Shown here: positions 24,120-32,100 of the stretch, in pieces
Layout: each line of letters opens with the position of its first letter
How positions within the stretch are numbered: the first letter of the stretch is position 1
Notes under the pieces: generated by a model
Told to the model about the DNA's origin: nothing
Database searches by the model: none
Seen by the model: only the letters and a program-made list of their open reading frames with translations
Source of the DNA: Salinarimonas sp.
GTDB taxonomy: Bacteria > Pseudomonadota > Alphaproteobacteria > Rhizobiales > Beijerinckiaceae
Assembly: GCF_040111675.1 (NCBI RefSeq)
Contig: NZ_CP157794.1
Span: 4,299,501 to 4,363,500 of the forward strand
Direction of reading: 5' to 3'
Length of the DNA stretch: 64,000 bases
Translations under genes and position numbers: made by a program

Positions 24120-25474
24120 GCGAGGCGCTCGCCGGCGACGCCGCCGGCGCCGGGGAAGAGCCGCGCGCCGAGATCGGCGAGGCGGTGGTCGTGGCCGCGG
24201 GGCCCGACCAGCGTGAGACCCGCCGGCAGCCCGTCCGGCCGGAACGGCCCGGGCACCGCGAGCGCCGCGAGGTCGAGCAGGTTGACGAAATTCGTGTAGG
24301 TCCCGAGCCGGCTGTTCGGCCCGATCGGGTCCGCCTCGAGCTCGGCGAGCGTCGGGAACAGCGGCGCGGTGGGCACGACGAGGGCGTCGACCTCGGCGAA
24401 CAGGGCCTCGGCGACCCGGGCATAGCCCTTCAGCGCGTAGAGCCCCTCGAACGCGTCCACGGCCGAGAACCTTTCCGCGCCCGACACGATGGCGCGGGTC
24501 ACCGGGTGCATGGCCTCCCCGTGCGCGTCGAGGAAGCGGCCGACCGCGGCGCGCCGCTCGGCGACCCACGGCCCGTCGTAGAGCAGCTTCGCGCAGGCGA
24601 CGAGCGGCGCGATCTCGGCCTCGACAACGTCGACGCCCAGGTCCCGCAGCCGCGCGACGCCGGCCTCGAAGGCCGCCTGCGCCGCCGCGTCGCCGAAGAA
24701 GGCGAGATCCGCCGCGTGCGGGATCGCCACCCGCGCGATCGGCGCGCCGCCGGCCGGCTTGTAGGGGCGCGAGAACGGATCGGCGGCGTCGAAACCGCAG
24801 GCGACGTCGAAGACGCGCCGGGCGTCGTCGACGGACAGCGCGAAGACCGAGACGCAATCGAGGCTCCGGCAGGCCGGCACGACGCCACGCGTCGACAGCG
24901 CCCCGAGCGAGGGCTTGAGGCCCACGAGGTGGTTCAGCCCCGCCGGCACGCGGCCGGAGCCCGCCGTGTCCGTGCCGAGCGCGAAAGCGCACAGGTTCCG
25001 CGCCACCGCCACCGCCGAGCCCGAGGACGAGCCGCCGGGCACCCGGCTCGGGTCGAAGGCGTTGCGCGGAACCGGATGGGGCGTGCGCACGCCGACGAGG
25101 CCGGTGGCGAACTGGTCGAGATTGGTCTTGCCGATCATCAGCGCGCCGGCGGCGAGGAGCCGCTCCACCACCGGCGCGGTCGCCGCCGGCGCATAGGCGA
25201 AGGCCGGGCAGGCGGCCGTGGTCGGCAGGCCGGCGACATCGATGTTGTCCTTCACCGCGAAGGGAACGCCCCAGAGCGGATGGGTGTGCGGGTCGAACGG
25301 CGGCAGCGCCTGCGCCGCCGCGCGGAGCGCCGCGGGATCCGGGCGGGAGAGAAAGACGCCGGGATCGTCGAGGCGTGCGATCGCCGCCTCGATCTCGTCG
25401 AGAACCGCGAGCGGGCTCTCGCCGGCCCTGTAGCGGGCGTGGAGAGCGGCGATGGTCGGGGGATTTGCGGGCAC
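24116..25474 (-). CDS. Allophanate hydrolase, amidase domain (AtzF-like)
   Basis: 452 residues from GTG 25474. Allophanate-hydrolase-type amidase motifs are GVPFAVKDNIDVAGLPTTAACPAFAY (catalytic Lys), PGGSSSGSAVAVA (cis-Ser) and GTDTAGSGRVPAG (nucleophile). It would hydrolyse allophanate to ammonia and N-carboxycarbamate; the next gene supplies the second domain. ATG 25621 would add 49 low-complexity residues (Pro/Glu/Arg) and fall in the operator, so the GTG is preferred; ribosome-binding evidence for it is weak. It is transcribed toward the ureide operon, converging with it. Confidence 0.88.
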   Translation of the reverse strand: MPANPPTIAALHARYRAGESPLAVLDEIEAAIARLDDPGVFLSRPDPAALRAAAQALPPFDPHTHPLWGVPFAVKDNIDVAGLPTTAACPAFAYAPAATAPVVERLLAAGALMIGKTNLDQFATGLVGVRTPHPVPRNAFDPSRVPGGSSSGSAVAVARNLCAFALGTDTAGSGRVPAGLNHLVGLKPSLGALSTRGVVPACRSLDCVSVFALSVDDARRVFDVACGFDAADPFSRPYKPAGGAPIARVAIPHAADLAFFGDAAAQAAFEAGVARLRDLGVDVVEAEIAPLVACAKLLYDGPWVAERRAAVGRFLDAHGEAMHPVTRAIVSGAERFSAVDAFEGLYALKGYARVAEALFAEVDALVVPTAPLFPTLAELEADPIGPNSRLGTYTNFVNLLDLAALAVPGPFRPDGLPAGLTLVGPRGHDHRLADLGARLFPGAGGVAGERLA

Positions 25475-25609
25475 GGGCGATCTCTCGGGGTCGGGCGGGT
25501 TCTCGGGCTCGGGCGGTTTCTCGGCGATCGAGGCTCTCCGCGCCCCTCGCGAAGGCCGTGCCAGAGCGCGGCCTCGACCGCGGGCCGATACCGCGCTCGT
25601 ATCGGCCCG

Positions 25610-25621
25610 TATTGTATGCAT
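25610..25621. promoter_or_regulatory. Second copy of the TATTGTAT-R-CAT operator-like site
   Basis: TATTGTATGCAT matches 11 of 12 positions of the reverse complement of the site at 14393-14404. It lies about 135 bp before the start of the allophanate hydrolase gene on the minus strand. A shared site before the purine-transporter operon and before allophanate hydrolase would let one regulator control both arms of the pathway. Confidence 0.45.
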
Positions 25622-25683
25622 CCGCGCACTTCATGCTCAATCGAGAGGCATATCGCTTTGATTTCAGCATCGGCGCTCGGGGA

Positions 25684-25698
25684 CATCCACTCTGGACA
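25684..25698. promoter_or_regulatory. Operator-like palindrome, copy 1, upstream of sugar ABC operon
   Basis: CATCCACTCTGGACA shows TCCA-CTC-TGGA symmetry and matches the perfect palindrome at 25756-25770 at 11 of 15 positions. The surrounding 20 bp (25681-25700) match 25753-25772 at 16 positions. Centre-to-centre spacing is 72 bp, close to seven helical turns. Confidence 0.5.
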
Positions 25699-25755
25699 AA
25701 CCCTGGCGGGACCACGCCTGGAGCAGCCTCGACGGGCTCGATTCTCCAAGTCGGA

Positions 25756-25770
25756 TATCCATTCTGGATA
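25756..25770. promoter_or_regulatory. Operator-like perfect palindrome, copy 2, upstream of sugar ABC operon
   Basis: TATCCA-TTC-TGGATA is a perfect 6-bp inverted repeat with a 3-bp centre, 108 bp before the binding-protein ATG. Together with copy 1 it forms a tandem operator. Possible binders include the winged-helix/solute-binding fusion regulator encoded at 32097-33908 in the same operon, or a LacI/IclR-type protein elsewhere. Confidence 0.55.
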
Positions 25771-25877
25771 AAGTACGGGGGGCAGCCGGACCCGGTCGAT
25801 GTATTCTCCCACGTCGAGGGGGCCGCGGGCCTCGCCGCAAACGGCCGCGCGAACCGCGGCGAACAGGGAGGAAAACC

Positions 25878-26813
25878 ATGAAACGCGCTCTGATCACGTC
25901 GCTTCTGGCTTCGGTCGCGCTCGCTGGCGCAGCCGTCGCGGAGGAGCCCATCCGCATCGGCATCACCCAGAACAACGTCGGCGTCGACAGCTACCAGACG
26001 ACCTACGAGAAGGCCTTCATCGAGGCGGCCGAGGCCGATCCGATGGTCGAGGCCGTCGTCCTCGACGCCGGCGGCGACGTCGCGCGCCAGATCGGCCAGG
26101 TGCAGGATCTCGTCCAGCAGGGCGTCGACGCCATCATCATCTGGCCGACCAACGGCCAGGCCGTCGTGCCGGTGGTGCGCCAGGCGCATCAGGCCGGCAT
26201 TCCGGTCGTCGTCACCAACAGCCAGATCGCGGAGGCGGGCTTCGACTTCATCGCCTCCTTCTCCGGCCCCGACAACATCACCCAGGGCCAGTACGCCGCG
26301 GAGATGATGTGCGATGCGCTCGACGGCTCCGGCCGCGTCGTGCAGATCGCCGGCCAGCCGGGCTACACGACCGCCATCGAGCGCCAGAAGGGCTTCGAGG
26401 ACGCGCTCGCCGAGCAGTGCCCCGACATCGAGATCGTCGAGACGCAGCCCGGCGACTGGAACCGCGAGAAGGCCCAGCGGGTGATGGAGAACTTCCTCAC
26501 CAAGTACGACGACATCGACGGCGTCTATTCCGGCGACGACAACATGGGCGTGGGCGCCCTCAACGCCGCCAAGGCGGCGGGCCGCGACGACCTCGTCTTC
26601 ATCGGCGCGACCAACTTCGCGGTGGGCTACGATGCGATGGGCCGGGGCGAATACTGGGGCTCGGTCTACCAGTCTCCGGTGGAGGACGCCCGCAACGCGC
26701 TCGCCACCGCCAAGTCCGTGGTGATGGGCGAGGAAGTGCCCTTCCTCAACTACTTCGATACTCCGAAGATCACCCAGGACAACATGAGCGAGTACGACCG
26801 GCCGGTCTTCTGA
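25878..26813 (+). CDS. Ribose-type (CUT2) sugar ABC transporter substrate-binding protein
   Basis: 311 residues. A Sec signal peptide (MKRALITSLLASVALAGAAVA) is followed by a periplasmic-binding-protein type I (LacI-like) fold: IRIGITQNNVGVDSYQTTYEKAF, QGVDAIIIWPTNGQAVVPVVRQA, and IDGVYSGDDNMGVGALNAAKAAG. This group binds monosaccharides and polyols. A strong GGGAGG lies before the ATG. The downstream 167-bp gap with a stem-loop before the permease gene would favour excess binding protein. The ligand cannot be read from sequence. Confidence 0.9.
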   Translation: MKRALITSLLASVALAGAAVAEEPIRIGITQNNVGVDSYQTTYEKAFIEAAEADPMVEAVVLDAGGDVARQIGQVQDLVQQGVDAIIIWPTNGQAVVPVVRQAHQAGIPVVVTNSQIAEAGFDFIASFSGPDNITQGQYAAEMMCDALDGSGRVVQIAGQPGYTTAIERQKGFEDALAEQCPDIEIVETQPGDWNREKAQRVMENFLTKYDDIDGVYSGDDNMGVGALNAAKAAGRDDLVFIGATNFAVGYDAMGRGEYWGSVYQSPVEDARNALATAKSVVMGEEVPFLNYFDTPKITQDNMSEYDRPVF

Positions 26814-26835
26814 TCGGTTCCCGGGCGGGAGCGGG

Positions 26836-26852
26836 CGCCGGTTCGGCCGGCG
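26836..26852 (+). terminator. Short stem-loop between binding-protein and permease genes
   Basis: CGCCGG (26836-26841), a 5-nt loop TTCGG, and CCGGCG (26847-26852) form a hairpin just after the binding-protein stop. There is no T-run. It probably protects the upstream mRNA end or causes partial termination, giving more binding protein than permease. Confidence 0.4.
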
Positions 26853-26980
26853 TCCGCGACCTGTCCGTTTCGGACAATCGAATCGCTCGCTCGAGCCGCG
26901 CGACGGGGCGCAGATCCCGGGCGTCGGCGAGCGCGTCGCGAGCCCGGGCGGGCTCGACGGGGCGTCGGAGGAAACGGATC

Positions 26981-28009
26981 ATGGCGAAGACCGAGGTGAA
27001 GACCGGCGGCGCGCTCGCCGTCCCCGCGCGGCGCGACCTTCGGCCGACGCGCGAGAGCGTGGTGCATCTCCTGCAGACGAAGGGGCTCGTGATCGCCTTC
27101 GCGCTCTTCCTCGTCGCGTTCTCGCTGGCGAGCGACCGCTTCGCGAGCGTCGACAACGTCTCCACCGTGCTGCGCCAGATGGCGATCGTCGGCACCATCG
27201 CGGTGGGCGTCACCATCGTCGTCATCGGCGGCAATCTCGATCTCTCGGTCGGCTCGCTCCTCTCCTTCACGACGGTGCTGGTGGTCGACCTGCACGACAA
27301 GATCGGCCCCGGCCCGGCGATCGTGATCATGTTCGCCGCCGCCCTGGCGGTCGGCTGCGTCAACGGCTTGCTCGTCGGCTTCGCGCGGCTCAACTCGCTG
27401 ATCGTCACGCTCGGCATGCTCTCGGCCATCCAGGGGCTGACGCTGATCTATTCCGGCGGGCAGAACGTCGACATCGTCGATCAGGAAGGGACCTGGTTTT
27501 CCTTCTTCGGGCGCGACTTTCTCCTCGGCCTCGCGGTGCCCACCTGGATCTTTCTCACGCTCGCCGTCGTCTTCCACGTCGTGCTGACCCGCACGAGCTT
27601 CGGGCGCAAGGTCTTCGCTGTGGGCGGCAACCCGACGGCGGCGGCCTTCTCGGGCGTGCGCCGGGCGCGGGTCGTGTTCTCCACCTACCTGATCTCGGCC
27701 TTCTGCGTCGCCTGCGCGGCGCTCATCCTGGGCAGCCGCGTCATGGGCAGCCAGAACAACGTCGGCCAGGGCTACGAGCTGATCGTGCTCGCCGGCGTGA
27801 TCCTGGGGGGCACCTCGCTCCTCGGCGGCTCGGGCTCGATCCCCAAGACCGTGGTGGGCGTGCTGATCCTGGGCTTCATCCAGAATGGCCTCCTGCTGCT
27901 CGGCTATCCCTACTACACGCAGTGGCTCGTCACCTGGGTCGTCATCATCCTCGCGGTCTGGCTCGACGTGGCGTCGAAGCGCGGCCGCCTGTTCACCACG
28001 ACGAGTTGA
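26981..28009 (+). CDS. CUT2 sugar ABC transporter permease 1 (RbsC-like)
   Basis: 342 residues with about ten membrane segments. The signature GVTIVVIGGNLDLSVGSLLSF is diagnostic of RbsC/XylH-type permeases, and VFAVGGNPTAAAFSGVR is the ATPase-contact loop. GGTSLLGGSGSIPKTVVGVLILGFIQNG closes the domain. GGAGGAAACGG precedes the ATG. A second, different permease follows 11 bp later, so the channel is likely a heterodimer, unlike the homodimeric ribose system of E. coli. Confidence 0.92.
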   Translation: MAKTEVKTGGALAVPARRDLRPTRESVVHLLQTKGLVIAFALFLVAFSLASDRFASVDNVSTVLRQMAIVGTIAVGVTIVVIGGNLDLSVGSLLSFTTVLVVDLHDKIGPGPAIVIMFAAALAVGCVNGLLVGFARLNSLIVTLGMLSAIQGLTLIYSGGQNVDIVDQEGTWFSFFGRDFLLGLAVPTWIFLTLAVVFHVVLTRTSFGRKVFAVGGNPTAAAFSGVRRARVVFSTYLISAFCVACAALILGSRVMGSQNNVGQGYELIVLAGVILGGTSLLGGSGSIPKTVVGVLILGFIQNGLLLLGYPYYTQWLVTWVVIILAVWLDVASKRGRLFTTTS

Positions 28010-28020
28010 GGGAGGCCGAC

Positions 28021-28977
28021 ATGACCACGAGCCCGTATCGCCTCCTCTCCCGCGTGCCCCCGATCTGGCTGATCCTGATCGCCTGCACGGCCTTCTTCTC
28101 GGTCTTCGCGGACAGCTTCTTCGACATCGGCAACTTCACCAACATCCTGATCCAGACCTCGACGATCGGCCTGATCGCGCTGGGCATGACGGTGGTGATG
28201 ATCAACGGCAACATCGACCTCTCGGTCGGCGCCGTGGTCGCGCTCGCGGCGAGCCTCGCGGTGGGGCTCCAGGCCGATCTCGGCATCTGGCCGGCGGTCC
28301 TGGTGGGGCTCGGCGCCGGGATGGCGCTCGGCTTCCTCAACGGCATGATCGTTTGGAAGACCGGCGTCGACGCCTTCATCGTCACGCTCGGCGCGATGAT
28401 GGGCGTGCGCGGCCTGGTGTTCCTCTACACCGGCGAGCAGTCCTTCTTCTCGATGGACTTCGCCTATGCCGATTTCGGCATGTCGTCCGTCGCCGGCGTG
28501 CCGACGCTCGCCTGGATCTTCCTCGCGCTGACCCTCGTCATGCACGTGGTGATGACGCGCACGAGCCACGGCCGCAACGCCTATGCGGTGGGCGGCAATC
28601 GCGAGGCGGCGGAGAACGCCGGCATCCGCGTCGGCTGGCACATGGTGGCGAACTTCGTCGTCGTCGGCTTCTTCGCGGCGCTCGCCGGGATCACGCTCTC
28701 GACCCAGATGGGCGCCTCGACCCCCAATCTGGGCACGAACTACGAGCTGTGGGTCATCACCGCCGTCGTGCTCGGCGGCACCAAGCTCACCGGCGGGGCG
28801 GGCACGATCCTCGGCACGCTCGGCGGCGTGCTCACCATCGGCGTCTTGCGCAACGGCATGAACCTGATGCAGGTGCCCGCCTTCTACGTCCTCGTCGTGA
28901 TGGGCGTCATCCTGATCGCGGTCCTGCTCGTCGACGCGCGCATCAACCGCCGCGAGGCGGGGGAGGTGAAGCTGTGA
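28021..28977 (+). CDS. CUT2 sugar ABC transporter permease 2 (RbsC-like)
   Basis: 318 residues with about ten hydrophobic segments. GMTVVMINGNIDLSVGAVVAL is the family signature, and AYAVGGNREAAENAGIRVGWH the coupling loop. It resembles permease 1 but diverges over most of its length, consistent with two distinct channel halves. The stop overlaps the GTG of the ATPase gene (GTGA). Confidence 0.92.
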   Translation: MTTSPYRLLSRVPPIWLILIACTAFFSVFADSFFDIGNFTNILIQTSTIGLIALGMTVVMINGNIDLSVGAVVALAASLAVGLQADLGIWPAVLVGLGAGMALGFLNGMIVWKTGVDAFIVTLGAMMGVRGLVFLYTGEQSFFSMDFAYADFGMSSVAGVPTLAWIFLALTLVMHVVMTRTSHGRNAYAVGGNREAAENAGIRVGWHMVANFVVVGFFAALAGITLSTQMGASTPNLGTNYELWVITAVVLGGTKLTGGAGTILGTLGGVLTIGVLRNGMNLMQVPAFYVLVVMGVILIAVLLVDARINRREAGEVKL

Positions 28978-30509
28978 GAACGCTCGCCCACCACACCCCC
29001 GCCGAGCTCTCCGAGCTCGCGTCCCGCGCCCCGCTGCTGCACATCGACGGCGTCACCAAGACGTTCCCCGGCGTGAAGGCGCTCGACGACGTCTCGCTCG
29101 AGGTCCGCGCCGGCGAGGTCCACGCGCTGCTCGGCGAGAACGGCGCCGGCAAGTCCACCCTGATGAAGGTGCTCGCCGGCAACCACCAGGCCGATCGCGG
29201 CCAGATCCACCTCGGGGGCGAGCCGATCCGGGTCTCGAACCCGCACGAGGCCAAGCATCTCGGCATCGTGCTGATCCACCAGGAGCTCTCGCTCGCGCCA
29301 GAGATGACGGTCGCGGAGAACATCTTCCTCGGCTCGCTGCCGCGCCGCGCGCTGGGCTTCGTGGACTTCCGCAAGCTCTATGCGGACGCGGGCCGCATCC
29401 TCGACCGGCTGGGCTGCCGGTTCGAGGCCTCCGACAAGGTCGAGACCCTCTCCATCGCCAACCGGCAGATGGTCGAGATCGCCCGCGCGCTGGTGTTCAC
29501 GCCCAAGATCGTCGTCTTCGACGAGCCCACCGCCTCGCTCACGGACGCGGAGAAGGTGGTGCTGTTCGACGTCATCCGCTCGCTCCAGGCGGAGAACGTC
29601 GGCATCGTCTACATCTCGCACCGGATGGACGAGATCTTCACGCTGTCCGACCGCATCACCGTCCTGCGCGACGGCGCGGTGCGCGGGACGCTCGTCACCG
29701 CGGAGACGAACGAGGAGGAGGTCACCCGGCTGATGATCGGCCGGGACCTCGAGCCGCGCGCCCACGCCCGCGCCCGCGAGCCGGGGCCGGTCGCGCTCGA
29801 GGTGAAGGGCCTGTCCTGCGCCGACCTGTTCCGCGACGTCTCCTTCAGCGTGCGCGAGGGCGAGGTGGTGGGCATGTACGGCCTCATCGGCGCCGGGCGC
29901 ACCGAGATCGCCGAGACGATCTTCGGCCTGCGCGCGCCCGACGCCGGCGAGATCCGGCGCGATGGGGAGGTGGTCGCGATCGCGTCCCCGCCGGACGCCA
30001 TCGCCCACGGCATCGCGCTCGCGCCCGAGAGCCGCAAGGAGCAGGGGCTCGTGCTGGGCATGAGCTGCCGGGACAACATGTCCCTCTCCCAGCTCGGCGA
30101 GGTCTCCCGCGCCGGCTGGCTCGATCGCTCCGCCGAGCAGGCGATCTACGACCGCTACGCCGAGCGCCTCGCGCTGAAGTCGCCGAGCTGGCGCACGCCG
30201 GTCGTCAACCTCTCGGGCGGCAACCAGCAGAAGGTCGTGCTCGGCAAGTGGCTCGGCACCGCGCCGAAGGTGCTGATCATCGACGAGCCGACGCGGGGCA
30301 TCGACGTCGGCTCCAAGTCGGAGATCCACAAGCTGATCCGCGAGCTCGCCGCGAGTGGCATGGCGGTCCTGATGATCTCCTCCGAGATGCCCGAGGTGCT
30401 CGGCGTCTCGGACCGCATCCTCGCTCTCTATCACGGGCGCGTCGCCGCGGAGTTCGACGCGCAGACGGTGACGGAGGACGCCCTCGTGCAGGCGATCTCG
30501 GGGCTATGA
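28974..30509 (+). CDS. CUT2 sugar ABC transporter ATPase (RbsA-like, two domains)
   Basis: 511 residues. Domain 1 has Walker [10 protein letters not shown], a signature region reading LSIANRQMVEIARAL, and Walker B IVVFDEPTASLTDAEK. Domain 2 has a degenerate P-loop (GLIGAGRTEIAE), signature LSGGNQQKVVLGKW and VLIIDEPTRGIDVG. This two-domain layout with one weak site is typical of RbsA/MglA/XylG. It energises the two permeases before it and ends overlapping the dehydrogenase gene (ATGA). Confidence 0.93.
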   Translation: MRTLAHHTPAELSELASRAPLLHIDGVTKTFPGVKALDDVSLEVRAGEVHALLGENGAGKSTLMKVLAGNHQADRGQIHLGGEPIRVSNPHEAKHLGIVLIHQELSLAPEMTVAENIFLGSLPRRALGFVDFRKLYADAGRILDRLGCRFEASDKVETLSIANRQMVEIARALVFTPKIVVFDEPTASLTDAEKVVLFDVIRSLQAENVGIVYISHRMDEIFTLSDRITVLRDGAVRGTLVTAETNEEEVTRLMIGRDLEPRAHARAREPGPVALEVKGLSCADLFRDVSFSVREGEVVGMYGLIGAGRTEIAETIFGLRAPDAGEIRRDGEVVAIASPPDAIAHGIALAPESRKEQGLVLGMSCRDNMSLSQLGEVSRAGWLDRSAEQAIYDRYAERLALKSPSWRTPVVNLSGGNQQKVVLGKWLGTAPKVLIIDEPTRGIDVGSKSEIHKLIRELAASGMAVLMISSEMPEVLGVSDRILALYHGRVAAEFDAQTVTEDALVQAISGL

Positions 30510-31396
30510 CCATGGCGACGCGCATCGGTTTCGCCGGGCTGGGACGGATGGGCGCGCCCATGGCGGCGCGCCTCGCGGGCGCGGGCTTCCCGCTGACGCT
30601 GTGGAACCGCACCGCCGCGACGGCGCGGGACCTCGCCCGCGAGATCGGCGCCGCTGTCGCCGCGACGCCGGTCGCGCTGGCGGGCGCGAGCGACGTGGTC
30701 GTCACCATGGTGGCGGACGACGAGGCCTCACGCGCGCTCCATCTCGACCCGGGCGGCCTGGCCGAGGCGGCGGAGGGGCGGCTCTTCGTCTCGATGGCGA
30801 CCCTCTCCCCGGACCACGTCCGTGCGCTCGGCGCGGCCCTCGCGGCGCGCGGCGGAGCGCTGATCGACGCGCCGGTCTCGGGCAGCGTCGACGCGGCGCG
30901 CGCGGGCGCGCTCGCCGTGATGACCGGAGGCGCGCCGCAGGACGTCGCACGCGCGCGGCCCGTGCTCCAGGCAATGAGCCGCGTCGTGCTGGAGACCGGC
31001 CCGCTCGGGACCGGCGCGACCATGAAGATCGTCGTCAACAGCCTCATCCACGGCCTCAACCAGACCCTCGCCGAAGCGCTGACGCTCGCCGAGAGCGCCG
31101 GGATCGCGACGCGCGACGCCTTCGCGGTGATCGAGCATTCCGCGGCGGCGGCGCCGATGCTCGGCTACCGCAAGCCGCTCTACCTCGAGCCGCAGGCGCA
31201 CCCCGTCACCTTCGCGCTCGACCTCGCGCTCAAGGACATGGGGCTCGCGCTCGCCCTCGCCGAGGCGGGGGGCGTCGCGACCCCGCAGGCGCGCGTCACC
31301 CGCGCCGTGCTCGAGGAGGCCTCCGCGGCCGGCCTCGGCGGCGAGGACATGGCCGCCATCGTTCCGTTCATGCGTCGTCTCGGGAGGCCCTCGTGA
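30506..31396 (+). CDS. NAD-dependent beta-hydroxyacid dehydrogenase (3-hydroxyisobutyrate dehydrogenase/GarR-like)
   Basis: 296 residues. The N-terminal Rossmann motif is IGFAGLGRMGAPMAARLAGAG. DAPVSGSVDAARAGALAVMTGG is the substrate-binding signature, and the catalytic lysine lies in GATMKIVVNSLIHGLNQTLAEAL. The family includes tartronate semialdehyde reductase, 3-hydroxyisobutyrate and L-threonate dehydrogenases. As it follows a sugar ABC transporter with coupled translation, a sugar-derived 3-hydroxyacid is likely. The exact substrate is not readable. Confidence 0.88.
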   Translation: MTMATRIGFAGLGRMGAPMAARLAGAGFPLTLWNRTAATARDLAREIGAAVAATPVALAGASDVVVTMVADDEASRALHLDPGGLAEAAEGRLFVSMATLSPDHVRALGAALAARGGALIDAPVSGSVDAARAGALAVMTGGAPQDVARARPVLQAMSRVVLETGPLGTGATMKIVVNSLIHGLNQTLAEALTLAESAGIATRDAFAVIEHSAAAAPMLGYRKPLYLEPQAHPVTFALDLALKDMGLALALAEAGGVATPQARVTRAVLEEASAAGLGGEDMAAIVPFMRRLGRPS

Positions 31397-32100
31397 AAGC
31401 CATGCTCTTCGTCGGCGGCTGGGAGGGCCACGCGCCCGAAGCCTTCCGCAAATGGGCCGACGACCTCCTCGCGGCGAACGGCTTCACGGTCGAGAGCCAC
31501 GAGACCCTCGCGCCGCTCGAGGACGCCGAGGCCATGCGCGACGTCGATCTCGTCGTGCCGATCTGGTCCTCCGCGCGCTCGGCCCACCGGCCCGAATTCG
31601 GGAACATGACGAAGGCGCAGGAGGACGGCCTCCTCGCCGCGATCGCGAGCGGGACCGGCATCGCCGGCTGGCACGGCCATATGGGCGACGCCTTCCGCGA
31701 CCGGCCGACCTACCATTTCCTGATCGGCGGCCAGTTCGTCGCCCACCCGCCGGGCTGGCCGGACAATCCCGTCCCGTCGGACGACTTCGTCGACTACGAC
31801 GTGACGATCACCCGGCCCGACCACCCGATCGTGGAGGGGATCGACTCGTTCCGGCTCCATTCCGAGCAGTACTACATGCTCGTCGACCCCTCGAACGAGG
31901 TGCTGGCCACGACGACCTTCTCCGGCGAGCACCTCTGGTGGATCGAGGGCGCGACCATCCCCGTCGTCTGGACGCGGCGCTGGGACAAGGGCCGGGTGTT
32001 CTACTGCTCGATCGGCCACACGGTCGCGGATCTCGAGACGCCGCAGGTGACGGAGATCATCCGGCGCGGGATGATCTGGGCCGCGCGGGGGTCCGCATGA
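31393..32100 (+). CDS. ThuA-like domain protein
   Basis: 235 residues from GTG 31393 (4-bp overlap with the dehydrogenase gene). MLFVGGWEGHAPEAFRKW, GTGIAGWHGHMGDAF, YDVTITRPDHPIVEGIDSF, WTRRWDKGRVFYCSIGH and a closing RGMIWAARG are characteristic of ThuA (trehalose-utilisation) proteins, which have a class I glutamine-amidotransferase-like fold without its Cys. ThuA is linked to oxidation of disaccharides or sugars to keto forms in rhizobia, but its biochemistry is poorly defined. Cytoplasmic. Confidence 0.85.
   Translation: MKAMLFVGGWEGHAPEAFRKWADDLLAANGFTVESHETLAPLEDAEAMRDVDLVVPIWSSARSAHRPEFGNMTKAQEDGLLAAIASGTGIAGWHGHMGDAFRDRPTYHFLIGGQFVAHPPGWPDNPVPSDDFVDYDVTITRPDHPIVEGIDSFRLHSEQYYMLVDPSNEVLATTTFSGEHLWWIEGATIPVVWTRRWDKGRVFYCSIGHTVADLETPQVTEIIRRGMIWAARGSA

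Larger units (their letters stand above)
25475..25877. other. Divergent regulatory region between allophanate hydrolase and sugar ABC operon
   Basis: This 403-bp stretch has no convincing gene and is noticeably more AT-rich near 25620-25670. From the left it holds a low-complexity segment with repeats of GGGTTCTCGGGCTCGGGCGG type (25490-25525), the TATTGTATGCAT site at 25610, and two related palindromes at 25684 and 25756. A purine-rich GGGAGGAAAACC lies just before the binding-protein ATG at 25878 and is a good ribosome-binding site. Confidence 0.7.

Noticed and set aside
25475-25621. N-terminal extension of allophanate hydrolase to ATG 25621
   Set aside because: Would add low-complexity Pro/Glu/Arg sequence from a repeat-rich stretch and place the start inside the operator-like palindrome.
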